Made by a program: the position numbers and the translations under genes
Assembly: GCA_036429605.1 (NCBI GenBank)
Contig: JAVFKD010000016.1
Coordinates: forward strand, 682,001 to 746,000
Reading direction: 5' to 3'
DNA: 64,000 nucleotides
DNA from: Cladobotryum mycophilum
Taxonomy: Eukaryota; Ascomycota; Sordariomycetes; Hypocreales; Hypocreaceae
In this document: in pieces, positions 10,909 through 22,400 of the stretch
Layout of the letters: the number at the start of each line of letters is the position of its first letter
Position numbering within the stretch: position 1 is the stretch's first letter
Notes under the pieces: generated by a model
What the model was told of the DNA's origin: nothing
Seen by the model: the letters and a program-made list of their open reading frames with translations, nothing else
Database searches by the model: none

Positions 10909-11840
10909 TTACATACTACCAGGAGCGTAGGGGACGATCAACCCACGAACTACTCTACCAGTTCTGAACAACACCCCCTGCGTAACAACCTTGCCCACAT
11001 CCGCATCCCTCTCCCCCTCAACAACCTTCCTAATCAGCTCCCCCCAATCGACGGATCCCCCGCCCCAACCTTCTTCAACATCTCCTTCTTCTCCCCCAAA
11101 TCCGTAGCCAAGAAACCCGGACTGATCGCCCACGTCTTCACCCCGTCGGCCTTCAGTATCTGATACCACGTCAACATCAACATGTTCAGCCCCGTCTTCA
11201 CCGTCTTATACGCCTGAATGGCGGTAAAGTTGTCGTCCTTGGGCCAACCACCCGCGACGCCGCCGGACCAGGAGGGCATGAACTCGGCGTTGGCGCCGAC
11301 GAGGGTGGAGAGGCCGGAGGTGAGGAATAGGAGACGCGGGGAGGGAGATTGCAGGAGGAGGGGGTGAATGTGTGGGTTACGACTTGCGTGCCTGTGACGT
11401 TGACGTTGAAGGATTGGTTGAAGAGGGTGCGCCAGCGGGAGGCATCGTTGACAAAGGTGGTGTCAAAGGCAGCTCCTACATACTTTGATCAGTATTATTC
11501 ACTACCTTGTATGTCGAATGTAGAGGGGAGAAGGGGAGGATGCATCAACATACCAGCATTATTAACCAAGACATCAATTCTACCAGTCTTGCCCTTCACC
11601 AGCTCCGCCGCCCTCGTAATCGACTCATCATCCTCAATGTCAATCTGCACTACCTCTACCGTGCTTGACGTCCGCGGCACCTCCTTGGATAACTGTGCGA
11701 CGGCAGCATCGCCGTTGGCCACCGAGCGAGTACCCAGGAAGACGTGGTAAGACTTGGGGGATTGAAAGAGAGCCTTGACGGTCTCGTAGCCGATGCCCTT
11801 GTTGGCGCCGGTGATGAAGACGATTTCCTTGTCAGACATG
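10909..11840 (-). CDS. Short-chain dehydrogenase/reductase (two frame breaks)
   Basis: The start ATG is the complement of 11838-11840. Exon 1 reads MSDKEIVFITGANKGIGYET (Rossmann TGxxxGIG), then VQIDIEDDES and VLVNNAG. An intron at 11476-11553 (GTATGT...ATGTAG) leads to AAFDTTFVNDASRWRTLFNQ. The catalytic-type YKTVK is present in FTAIQAYKTVKTGLNML. Family role: NAD(P)H-dependent oxidoreduction of an unknown small substrate in the cytosol. Two single-base losses interrupt the frame: one C in the run at 11360-11364 (needed to read TFTPLLLQSPSPRLLFLTSG), and one at 11040-11045 (needed for GAGDPSIGGELIRKVVEG). With both corrected, the protein ends at the TAA at 10909-10911 with YAPGSM. Either a young pseudogene or homopolymer errors; I favour errors. 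Confidence 0.78.
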
Positions 11841-12906
11841 TTTATTTGCTTGTGTGCTTGTTTGTTCTGTGCGAGTTGTTGTATATTGATACTGTATACT
11901 TCAAGTATGACTTGATGAGATGAAGTTCTATTATTCTTTTGCAAAGAGGCAGCAATCACCACCTTATATACTTTACTTACCCATCTAGCCCCAAAAACTC
12001 ACATCCTACACAAATCACTCAGAACCATACCTTTTTTCAGCCATTTCATAAGTTCTTACCCATGATGCTATCATCGACAGAAATGTGCTCGCTCGCACTC
12101 GCATTTGTCCCGCCTAACCCTCCCCCGGACTTAAGGGCATTTGCGAACACCGGGCGTGGCGCCGAGTAGCTGAAAGGCAACATGGTAAGAAAAGGGATTC
12201 GCGATTCCAAGCCGGGGGGTTCGTATTTCCATGAGCGGCCCGCGCGGATAAGATCCACACACAATCTAATTTGTATCCCCCCGAAGGCCGAATGTGAGGA
12301 TGACAGTTTGAGGATTTGTAACGATATTATAATATCTCATGTAGTCAAGGACTACGAACAGTAACTGGGATCGGAGCTTACCACAGTAATAGCACAGTCA
12401 TGGTTATATAGGTGAGTGAGCAACATGGAATGCCTACCCTATACAGTGTGCGAATGAGATGGGCAAATACGAAAAACCCCCGATAATATCGTAACATGAT
12501 AAGAACACAAAGAATAAAGAAAGTCGAGATACAAATAACATAAGCAGGATAAATACGGAATCTAAGGAATATTTCCATCTCATTTAGTGCACCTACTCTT
12601 CACAGTACGTTGCAACCTTTCGAAAAACAACACGAACCCGCCCATAATGGCATCATCAGATTCACACGGCTTTACATTTACATCATAAAATGTTGAAATG
12701 CTCAAAATTCAATTCAAGCAGCATTGAAGCTACCATGGCACTATTACTCAACTACCCAATACCTCATACCACATAAAATGCCACAAAGTTCATGCCCTTC
12801 GCTTTAAAAAAAACAAAAAGGGTTCCCCAAAAACACCATAACTCGGTCCGTCATATAATACCCAAAACGCCACCACCATGCCAAAAGTCCATTGATGTAT
12901 ATCCTT
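11841..12906. other. Intergenic between the SDR and MRC1 genes
   Basis: No gene is supported. It holds the SDR promoter (minus strand) and the 3' UTR of MRC1. AT-rich stretches at 12300-12800 lack open frames of interest. Confidence 0.5.
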
Positions 12907-15900
12907 TCACTCAAACGATCCCTTACCCAATAATCCGCCCACGAGCCCAACTCTGCTCTCCGCGCCTTTAATCTTCTTCTCCTCTCTCCTCCGCTCAGTC
13001 TCCTGCATTCTCGCCCGTCTCTCGGTATCTCGCGTGAAGCCGTGCACGCCGCTCTTCTTTCCCGCTCCCTTCTTGATCTTGGCTTCCTCGCCGAAGCCGC
13101 CGGAACTACCCGTGGTACCAGACGTAGTGGTCGACGTGCTAGCGGCCGAGCCAGATATGAGCGATGAGTTGGTTGTTGCCCGACGGAGCAGTGCGGGAAC
13201 TTTGAATGACGAGGATGATGCGCCAGCTGTGGCAAAGGCAAGACGGTTGCTATTGGATGTGGTAGACGAGTTGCGCTTCATGCTGATACGATCAACAACA
13301 GCATTGCGGTTGCGCCTCGAGTTCGGTGACGTGCTTTCTCTATTGCTCCGGGCAGAAGCAGGCCTTTCTTCGTCCTCACTGTCGGAACCAAGTATCGTGG
13401 CCGGGATAATAGAACTATGCCGCTCATCCAGCAAGTCGGATAGAGTCTCGCGAACCTCACCAATATTTGAGGGCTTCTTTCCATCCTTGGTCCTTCTAAG
13501 GTGAGCCGGCGGTCTGCTCTCCACCGCAACATTTGATGCCTTCTTTGGCTGGCTGTCAGGGATGATCTGAGGCAGTCGTTGCTCCTGCGGTGCAGAATTC
13601 TCACGAGATTGACTTTCTTCGGATTGAGATTCTGGTGCATCTACAACATCCAAGAAATCCATCTCATCATCGCTACCCCGATCCTCAATTGTACGCAAGA
13701 ATGCCTGGTTACCAGGATTCTCAGCAATCTTCTTGACACGCTCATCAGCAAAAAGGGCCTTTTGCATCTTTGCAAATTGTCGACGCTTCATCCTACGACG
13801 AGCTTCACCACCATCATCAGAGTCAGATAGGTCATAGTCGGTTCCACGCTTGCGACGAAGCAGTCCAGACGTAATGTCCTTGTAGAGTTTCTCTACTTGT
13901 TTTTCGTCGCTTGCACGCTCTCGATCCCTAAAGAAAAGTTAACCAAAGCATTCACATTTACGAGGGAAAAGCGACTTACGCATAAAAGGCCGCCAGTTTG
14001 CGCTCATCAGCATCATTGCCCGCTGCATCATCAATGATTTCATGCACAGATGCGTCAGACTCATTATCACTGTCTTCACCATCAGCTCCGCCAAGACCAG
14101 CATATTCATCTTCGGATTCCTCGGCCTGTTCCTCCACCATCTCCTTGGCATTGCTCTTCTTCTTGTTAAAGTCATCAACAAGCTGCTTCTTCTTTTCTTG
14201 TTTAGCACCCTCTTTCAATGCACCGAAAGCGGTCTCAGCAGCAGCTGGTGCATTGTCCTTGTCGGTGCTTATCACAGTAGAAGCCTGTTCATCGGTAGAC
14301 GGGATGTCAACCTTCCTTCGAAGTCTCCCTCTGCGAACCAATGGTGAATCTGGAACGATAGCTTCGTGTTGCTCCGTTGCCGCAGTGTTGGCGGTAGAGA
14401 AAGGCGGCTCCACGTATCGCTGCCTCAGCGGCGTGTGCGCCTCGAAACCCCCATCTTGTGTAAACTCAACCAAGTCGGAAGTTTGTGAGTGGGGATCATC
14501 ACGAAGTAGGCTGTCAAGCCCACGCATCTGAGTTTGTGTAAGATTAAGCTTGATCCCTTGCGTCTCCTTTTGCGTTTCAGCTTGTTGTGAATCAATAACC
14601 ATATCTTCCACATCATCCATTGTAGCCGAGAAGTTTGAATCCGGGAACTGGGAAAAATCCGGCATCATTGATTGAGTAGGTCCATTCTGACTTGTCTGAC
14701 TTGTGTCCATGGTTCCGGCAAAGATTTGTGTGAGACCAAGACCGGCGGGGCCATGTACAGGGAGCCCAGGGATAAAGTTCTTCTTGGCTGATCGTAGAAC
14801 GGAGGTCGGTGCAATAGGATCGGACATTGGGGCACCAGGAGTGATCTTTGTCGTTGTCTTTGACTTTGGCGTGGCTTCAATCGTCATCTCAGCTTCGTCA
14901 TCGGAGAGGACAGTAGTTTGCTTCCGAACGCGCTTTCGCTTCATGACTGGCAACTCCTCGGCAGCTTCTGCTTCAGCGTCGCTGGGCGTCGTCTCTGAAC
15001 TCTCAGATTTTGCGTCATCCGCTTCTGCGTCGAACAAAGCAGCTCCCGCTGTCTCGCCTTGCTCCTCTTCCTCTTCTTCTCCATCCTCTTCTTCGGACCC
15101 TGAAAGTTCGACTTCAGAAGCCTCTTCATCTGCATCGTTGCCCCCTTCCTCATATTCATCATCATCGCTGTCATCCCACGCCAATGGATCCACCTCGCCA
15201 TTCTCCTCTCTCTCCTTCTTCGCAGCAGCCCGTTCTTCTTGCATAATCTTCTTGTCGTCTTCTCTCGCTTTGGCCAAAATGTCTTCTACTTCCTGCATTT
15301 GGCGTTCGCGCTCTTCCGCTGTTTGGATGACAGCACCTTGGGCCTTGAGCAATTCCATGCGCTTATCCCGTTCGACCTTTGCTTGTTGCCTTGCTTTCTG
15401 CTGTAGATATGTTTGTAGTTCGCCGGGAGTCATACCATCTTGATCCTTTTTTCGTCGAGGATCCTTGCCAGGAGATTTGACTAGAGCGAGAGCCCGCAGA
15501 GCCTGTAGCGAGTGCGACTCCTGCCCCTGTTTTAAAGGTATTCTGTCAAAAATGGCATTGATCTTGTCTTTTGTTGTGGTGGTAATCTCCAGTTCATCAT
15601 CCGAATCGACCTTTGCGAGTCTGGCACTTGGAATGGGTAGTCGCACTCGAACTCGCCGTTTAGGGTGCAGGGCAAGCTTGGTAGTCTCTTCGGGTTCAAC
15701 AGCCAACGCCTTGCCCTTGTCAAGTTTAGGGGGTGGCGACGACATGATGCCTGCCAGAGTTGGAAGATCTTCATCCCCCGCCTCATCCATATGGACATCG
15801 GCATTAGCCTCTGTCTGAGCATTGTCCTTTGTTTCCCCTTCTGGCGGCGAGCTGGGTGGTGTGTCCTTGTCTTTCACGGTATCCGATCGAGGTGACCCCG

Positions 15901-16888
15901 GCTTGCTTGAGCTGTTGACTGGAGCCTCCGGTGGTAATAGTGCCGCCCCGGCAGGTCTATAGTTGAATCGTTCGAATAAACTGGCCTTGGTAACCTTTTT
16001 TCTCGTCTTTGCTTCGTGCGCGAGTTGCATACTTCGTTGCATGCGCTGAGTTTCCCGATTCATCTCTTCGATAGCCTTCTTGCCAGCCTTTCTCGTTGGC
16101 CTCGCTTGTTGCGTGAGCTTGAGCCCCCCTTCATCATCCGTAATGCTCGAGACATTGCCATCGTCGGAGTCTAGTTGGCCAAGCTCAGATGCAAGCTTCT
16201 CGTGTCGAGCTAATCTCTCCGCTCTGCGGGCCTCCTCTTCTGCTTCCCGCGCAAGACGCTCCTGTCGTTTTCGTTCAACAAGGGCCTTGAAGCGATCTGA
16301 TTTTACAGCTGGTAGGTCCTCTTCTGAACTCGACTGCCCAGCATTTTTGGATGGTGATGGGCGTGCTGGCGAAGAAACGAATAAGCCAGGACTTGCCGCT
16401 CTGTTTGACGGCTCCGCTATCTCTGGTGTTGCTTCTCGGGCTATTCTGCGCTTCAATCGTCGGGGGGCAACAGGCAGTTCGTCATCGTCTTCATCCTCGG
16501 CATCTGCCCCGTCGGTTTCCGCTGGCGGTTCTGCTTGCGCCTCTTCCTTTTCTAGCATTCTCTTGACACGATCCCTGGCCGTCTCTGCTGGGTTGGTGGG
16601 CTCTGGTTGTTTGGCGGTAGTCGTAATGCCTTGCATTCGAGAAGCGAGTTTTCCTCTGGGTCTGATTTGTACATCGGAGTCGGAATCTTGGTCGCTTTCT
16701 TCCTGCGTAATTGTGCTGCGCCTCGGTGGCTTCTTTGGCGACGTCTTCTTTGCAGTCTTTATCTGATTGCCATCCTCGTCATCGCTGCTCTCTACCGTCG
16801 CAAGCAGCGCCTTGATCTTGGACCGCGGTGTTAATAGCTCTGGAGTCGCACCTCGCGATGAGGGGGTTGGTGAGCGTGGCGAAGCCAT
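12907..16888 (-). CDS. mrc1: Replication-checkpoint mediator Mrc1 (claspin)
   Basis: Exons at 13980-16888 and 12907-13927, with a 52-nt intron at 13928-13979 (GTAAGT...CTTTAG), give 1309 aa. The join AFYA/DRERASDEKQVEKLYKDI is smooth. The protein is highly charged with many SQ/TQ and acidic stretches. It carries the Mrc1-like region (ILAKAREDDKKIMQEERAAA, then NGEVDPLAWDDSDDDE around residues 540-580) and a C-terminal KKRRQFAKMQKALFADERVKK-type segment rich in basic residues. Mrc1/claspin travels with the replisome and, when phosphorylated by the Mec1/ATR kinase, passes stalled-fork signals to the effector kinase. Identification rests on overall composition and these segments. The promoter carries cell-cycle-type CGCG elements (17053-17092). 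The frame is clean over 3.9 kb. Confidence 0.86.
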
Positions 16889-17509
16889 TGTCTATTGCAA
16901 TGACACAATTATGTCACAGGCTCTGCAACCACATAAGTAATTAATGATATCGAGGGTTAAAGACTGAGGTTGGATAGTATTGCGGACATGGATAAGCGTG
17001 GGTCTCGGCGGTGCCAGAGAAACGGCACGTTAAAGTGGGTGGAGGGGAGTTTGACGCGAGCCAACGCGACAAATTTTGGTTGGCGCGCGAAACACCAAAT
17101 CGGGAAGTCATTTGACATCACCTACACCCATAGGGTACCCCTCCAAGAATTGCATTGGCTTACAACATTCAAGTTGAGACAAATATGTAACAAATTAATT
17201 ATCATATTAAAAAGATGAAGCCGAGTGTTACTTGTAATTAAGAGCAAAAGCGATTGGCCTATTTCTTCTTTAAATCAAGTCTTCAACGGCACTGCTTACA
17301 CACGAGCGAAGAGCCATCACAAAGACAATTAACGTAGCAGAAAACGATAGTGGTGTAGAAAAGGTATTATAATTCTGCAGCTATAGAAAGCATCTGATAC
17401 CCAATCTGCCTTTTATAGATATATAATATCGGTAATGACTGTCCAAATTCCTACATCCTCCTAGATCAAACATCTCAATGTACGGCATATATAGCTGCTC
17501 GCACAGCAC
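16889..17509. other. MRC1 promoter and INO1 3' region
   Basis: This 621-bp spacer separates two minus-strand genes. The part next to MRC1 is GC-rich with CGCG elements. The part from 17110 to 17509 is AT-rich and is the probable INO1 3' UTR and terminator; no gene is seen. Confidence 0.55.
17053..17092. promoter_or_regulatory. Cluster of MBF/SBF-like CGCG elements upstream of MRC1
   Basis: Three CGCG cores lie within 40 bp: GACGCGAG at 17053-17060, AACGCGAC at 17063-17070, and GGCGCGCGAAAC at 17082-17093, the last including CGCGAAA (17086-17092). They are 165-205 bp upstream of the MRC1 ATG. Yeast MBF binds ACGCGT and SBF binds CRCGAAA, and both drive G1/S genes such as replication factors; transfer of that logic to this fungus is inference. 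Confidence 0.45.
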
Positions 17510-19209
17510 TTAAAAGAGCTTGTGCTCGAGAGTCATCTCAGACTCGGGCTCCAGTCCAACGCAGGCACGGAAGATGTTGGTCAATGCAGCGCGCTGCTTA
17601 GCAAGGGCGTTGACAACCGGAGTGCCTGGAGGGGTCAGGGGGCCTTGAGCATGTAGCTGAGAACACTGAGCACGCTGTGGAATTGCTTGAAATCAGCAGT
17701 GGCAGTGCCGTCATTGGAGGCAGCCTTCCATTGGATACGGGTCATCATCTCGGCAACAACAACAAGGTCAATGATGAGAGGTGAAGCAAGAAGGGAGTCC
17801 TCGCAAATATTGAACAAGCTACAAAGCAATTAGCACAGGAACAATAATATCAATGACTGCCATCAAGGCAAGAATTCAACTTACGAGATGGTCTGGTGTC
17901 CACCCAGGAAAATTTCAGCATAGTACTCATCGAGAGCTCGCTTGTTGTCGCCAACATTGGGCATGTACTTGATGACGACACAGTGGTCTGGGTGCTCACC
18001 CTTCTTGTACAGGATGTGGTTGGCCTCAACCATGTCATCCACAACGTTGGACTTGGAAATCTCCTTGGAGCGGAATTGCTTCTGGGAGCTCAAGTTCTTG
18101 CCGTCGTTGTTGCCAAGATGGTTGTAGCTAGCAATGGAAGTCAACTTGATACCAGCACTGATGAGGAAGTCAACAAGAGCGGACTTCATCTTGGTCTGGC
18201 CAGACTTGAAGTCATCACCACCAATGAAGGCATTGTGTCTCTCAGCCAGCTCAACGGCACCAGGGACAAAGGTGTTCTGAGGAGAACCATTAATGAACGG
18301 AGCACCCTCGAGGATACAGGCAACTGCAAAGACGGTGGAAGGGGAGACCTCCTCATGACCCTGCTCGATAGCCTTCAGGAGGTTGTCAGCAGTGTCGTTG
18401 ACACCGTCAACAAGATCAGCGTATCTCTCAGTGTTGGCAGTCCACAAGACAACAACCTTGTCCAAGTTGTGGTCGGCCTTGAAGTCACGGATGTCCTTGC
18501 GGAGCTTCTCGACGTGGGCCGTGGAGGCCTTGGAGCCCTCAAGGATGTTGTCGGCGCGGTCTTCTTGATTGGCGGCAATGAAGTCCGGGTAGTAGATGGA
18601 GGGGAGCGGGACCAGTTCGGCCATCTCCTTCCTGACATGGGCTTTGAGAGCGGGCTCAAGGACCTTGGCTCGATCCATGGCCTGGGCAAGATTGAGTCCG
18701 CTAATGTCCCAACCGCCAATGACAAGGTCGTTGGGGTGAACCATGGGCAACAAGCTGTGGAAAGGAATGTTGACCTCGCTGTTGGTCTTGGCATCCGCTC
18801 CGAGCTTGACGGTAGAGCCCATGACGACGGAACCGTAGTAGTTGGCCTCTTGGGTACCCTCCTTGGTGTCCCAGACAAGGTTCCGGCGATTGGCAATGAT
18901 ACCGGCGGTGACGGTGGTACCATTGTTACCACCCCATCCGACCAGCATCATGCCGACCTTGGGAACCTTGCGGTCAACCTTGAAGTCGTAGAGAGTCTCC
19001 TTGGGAGTCGCAACATAGTTTCCATTGCCGTCGTTTTCGACGCTGGTGGTGCGATAGGTGTACTTGGATCGGATCTCCGAGTCAGTGTAAGTGACATTGG
19101 GAGAGTTCACGACGAAGGTGCCCCGGGCAGCACCAGTAGACGTCGTGTGGCCATTAGTATGACCAGCCCCGTTCGAGGAGCCCGTGCCAACTTCTGCGTG
19201 AGGAGCCAT
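17510..19209 (-). CDS. INO1: Inositol-3-phosphate synthase (myo-inositol-1-phosphate synthase)
   Basis: Exons at 17885-19209 and 17510-17818 with a 66-nt intron at 17819-17884 (GTAAGT...TTGTAG) give about 544 aa, the family length. The enzyme converts glucose 6-phosphate to inositol 3-phosphate using bound NAD, the first step of inositol and phosphatidylinositol synthesis in the cytosol. The NAD-binding loop GWGGNNGTT is at residues 91-99. SYNHLGNNDGKNL, the active-site region DFKSGQTKMKS and the C-terminus MTLEHKLF are all present. The frame breaks once: KAP is followed by TGA because a C run at 17638-17642 has five bases where six would read KAPLTPPGTPVVNALAK. Since this is a conserved biosynthetic enzyme that is otherwise perfect, an assembly error is much more likely than a null allele. 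Confidence 0.95.
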
Positions 19210-19364
19210 ATTTGACGAATCGGCTTGACGCGAGAGTTTTCTTGACGTAATTGACGGTAGAGTTGACGGGATCTTTGGTTATGCTTGACCTTTACTTGGA
19301 ATAGGTCGAGTCCGCTAGCCCTCCGGAAGCAGAGCAGCGGGCTCCGGCGAACGGGTGATGAATC

Positions 19365-19424
19365 CTGAAGAATTGTTAGTATACATTGATGTATTTTTTT
19401 TTATCTCAGACAGAGTGAACATAC
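19365..19424 (-). other. 5'-UTR intron of INO1
   Basis: The minus strand shows an ideal fungal intron: a GTATGT donor (complement of 19419-19424), a TACTAAC branch site, then TTCTTCAG ending at 19365. It lies 155 bp upstream of the INO1 ATG, so it would be removed from the leader. Confidence 0.72.
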
Positions 19425-22400
19425 GAGTTAAGAAGATTGGAAAACGTCTTGACGACTGGTAGTGATCGAGGTTCTGAACCCTCGATCAACGGTGATACCT
19501 GTGTAGGTGGGGTGGAGGGGTATGAAGACGACGAAGCCGGCGAGATTCAAGCGGCAAAGAAGTTGAAATTTTGGTGGAAATTGGTTGATCTGTTGTTGGT
19601 AGTTGTAAAGAGATTTGTTTTGATTTTTTCGAATGGACTGACTGTAGTGAGAGAAGAGAGAAAAAACAAAAAAAGGGTTTGTTAGATGAGGGGGACACCG
19701 GGTCGTGTTATAGTTTGCTCTCTCTCTCTCTCTCTCGAGCTCCAAACTCCGTGGTGCCGGTGGCTTGCACGTGCGGAGGGCGGTGAGGAGCCCGCTGCAA
19801 GTCTAAAGGGTCTTCCAGCAACTAGTGGAGCGGGGGGCACTGACAGCCCAGAGGGACAGTTGGACAGATAGACAATGAGGGGCTTCATGCAACCAGAGGG
19901 AGCCATCCGTTTCGCTGTCGGATACTGCGCATCTCCTGGTCAGGTACAGACGCAGTGTCATTGGTTCCGGTTCCAGTTCCAGTCTTATGTACATCTCAAC
20001 AAGTTTGTGGCATGGAATGTTGAGCGAGCAGTAGGTGAGATCTGGCAAAATCGTCCCAATGGATGGATTGCTGGAAACTCAATCTTGACAGTTTTGACAG
20101 CCTCCATTGTTCAGGAACCAGGGCAACCAACCAGCGACAAAGATTTCGCCATCATCTTCCATGCCAGACTGGGCCTGCTGGGCTATGGCTATCAGGCGAA
20201 CTGGTTGATAGCGGGGGGCACAAGTTCGAGTTCTAGTCTGAGAGCGCACCAATAACATGTCAACACACAAACGCCTCTTGAGAACCACTCTATCAGGCAC
20301 TATCACTCGTGGTGATTGGTTCTTTATTACCATCTAATGCAGTCGACCGGGTAAATTCGGTGAACAAACGGGATGCTTGCGTATGCATGTAGGTACAGGC
20401 ATCTCGCCTCAGTTTGGTGAATCGAGGCTAGCTTGTGATAATCCTCCTATTCTATTGTTCAACAATTGCTAACTTATTAACTCATCCTATTGACCGCCGT
20501 TCCAATGCTGCAACTATTTCTCCGTGCGACAGTGAAGATCTCCAAGGAAGTAACAGTCTGACGCGGATGTGTATTTCGCTTACACTGTATACTGGTGCGT
20601 CTGAAATAGCAAGAATCTCTTGACATTTGACAATAATGGATTTCGACGAGAACGTAGACAACATGTACCTCTGGAGTAGTCATTGACGTGTAGATACAGC
20701 CATGGATCCCAACACGGTGTCTTGTTCACTAGACGCCTCGAGGCAATATTCTAGGTATTGTCCGATACAGAGTCTACCTTGATACTTAAGTCGGTAGTGC
20801 TTTTTATCTCCCGAATACCCTTTCATCTGTTCAAGAAGCACCTGTCACACCATAATCCTCAGGTTAAATTGATCTGCAAAATAGCGGTTGATCATTGTAC
20901 ATTGAACAGCTGTCTTGCATATTCTGTAGCCCAACACAACATGGACCTTTTTGGCGGTCTGGAGTTGTAGCAACAGCAAATGCTAAATATCAAGTAAACG
21001 ATGCTTGAGACATAGCACAATAGCCTTTTTCTTCTTCTTCATTCAGAGATCGGTTGTATCATGGGCAAGAATCCTTAGGAACGATCCTCAAATACCTACA
21101 GGGTAGCAGAAAGTCTGGCGTGACAGCGCTTTGACATGCAAAATATTGGACCGTCAGGGAAGCACTCTGGAAGACATGCTTTGCAGGGCAGTCCTTGGTT
21201 TCCCGTCCCTGGGCATCGGGTTCAGCATATGGGGAACTCATTTCCTTGGGATCAGATGACAGCCAACAAAGCAAAACGCCATCTTACCACCAACGCTGCC
21301 CGGGCTTTTCAAGTTAAATAACAAGAACGGGAGCCGACAGCGGAAAACATAGAAGACATTGCGGAGAAGATGATGCAATCAGAAATCCATCGCACAAAAA
21401 TGAATGGGGATCACGGTAATTGCGGAATGTTTCTCTTGGCATTGTGAAACGTTTATACTTTTCTTTTTTTCATTGCCAAACAGCACAAGTATGTATCTGC
21501 CAGAAGAAACCGGATTTGCGATGCTCAACATGCGAATCAAGGTCTCATCCCGCACAAGACTACGGCATCACCGGTAGGGAAACTAAGAAAATGCCATGCT
21601 TGCAACCAAGACTTGGGAGGTTTGATTACAATGGATGGGCGTGTTTACGATGACTTGAGAAAAGTCCGATGGTGAAGGATGCATGTGTCTTACAAAAAAT
21701 GTCGCCAATGGGGCGGGTCTACGGAGTAGTTTGTCCATGGCGGTTTGCTTTGCGTGACCAAACTCGATGTGTGAATGCCCTCATGTGGGAACTACTTGTA
21801 CGTTCAGTTGGACCGAGCCTGGCCGTTTGCTTTTTCTTCCGGGGCTGTAAAACACTCGACGTCATAGTCCTGCAGACGGCTCATGTGAGACGCGGGATAT
21901 ATCACATCCAAAGCTCCATATCTCATACATACAAGTACCTCTTTGGCCTTCTTGACTCTGTTGTTTGCTGGGATACGCGTCTCCATGTGGAACCAAAATT
22001 GCAAGCGAGGGGGCCCTTCTCCATGCTTCTCCACGGGGTAGTTGCTGTCAAAGCAAGCTCAACAGGCAACAAGCTTTGACAAGAGATGACGATCACCGAT
22101 CCAGGCCGACGGGAAATAAATAAACAAAATAAAATAAAAATGTTTGGACTGGTTGATTGCGGAGTGCAACAACGGACAGCACTCGGCACTGATGGCCAAG
22201 GTCAGGCAGTAGTTGGTGTGTTCTATCCCAAGGTGGGAATGGCTCCGCTGAGGAAGTGAAATTGTCTCGATTCTAGCTAATTTCATGGGATGTGTCTTGA
22301 GGACGGGACTCTCCTCCCCCTGTGCAGCCGAGGCAAAATGGATGGATTGCGGGAGGAAGAGAATTGAGACGTTTTGGTAAAGGGTTGATTGAGTTTAAGA

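Noticed and set aside
12160..12260. A tRNA-like stretch with GGCAAC...GGTTCG-like boxes
   Set aside because: No acceptor-stem pairing or anticodon arm could be formed.
17896..19215. A 439-codon open frame on the plus strand opposite INO1
   Set aside because: It is an antisense shadow created by codon bias of INO1, which is fully supported on the other strand.
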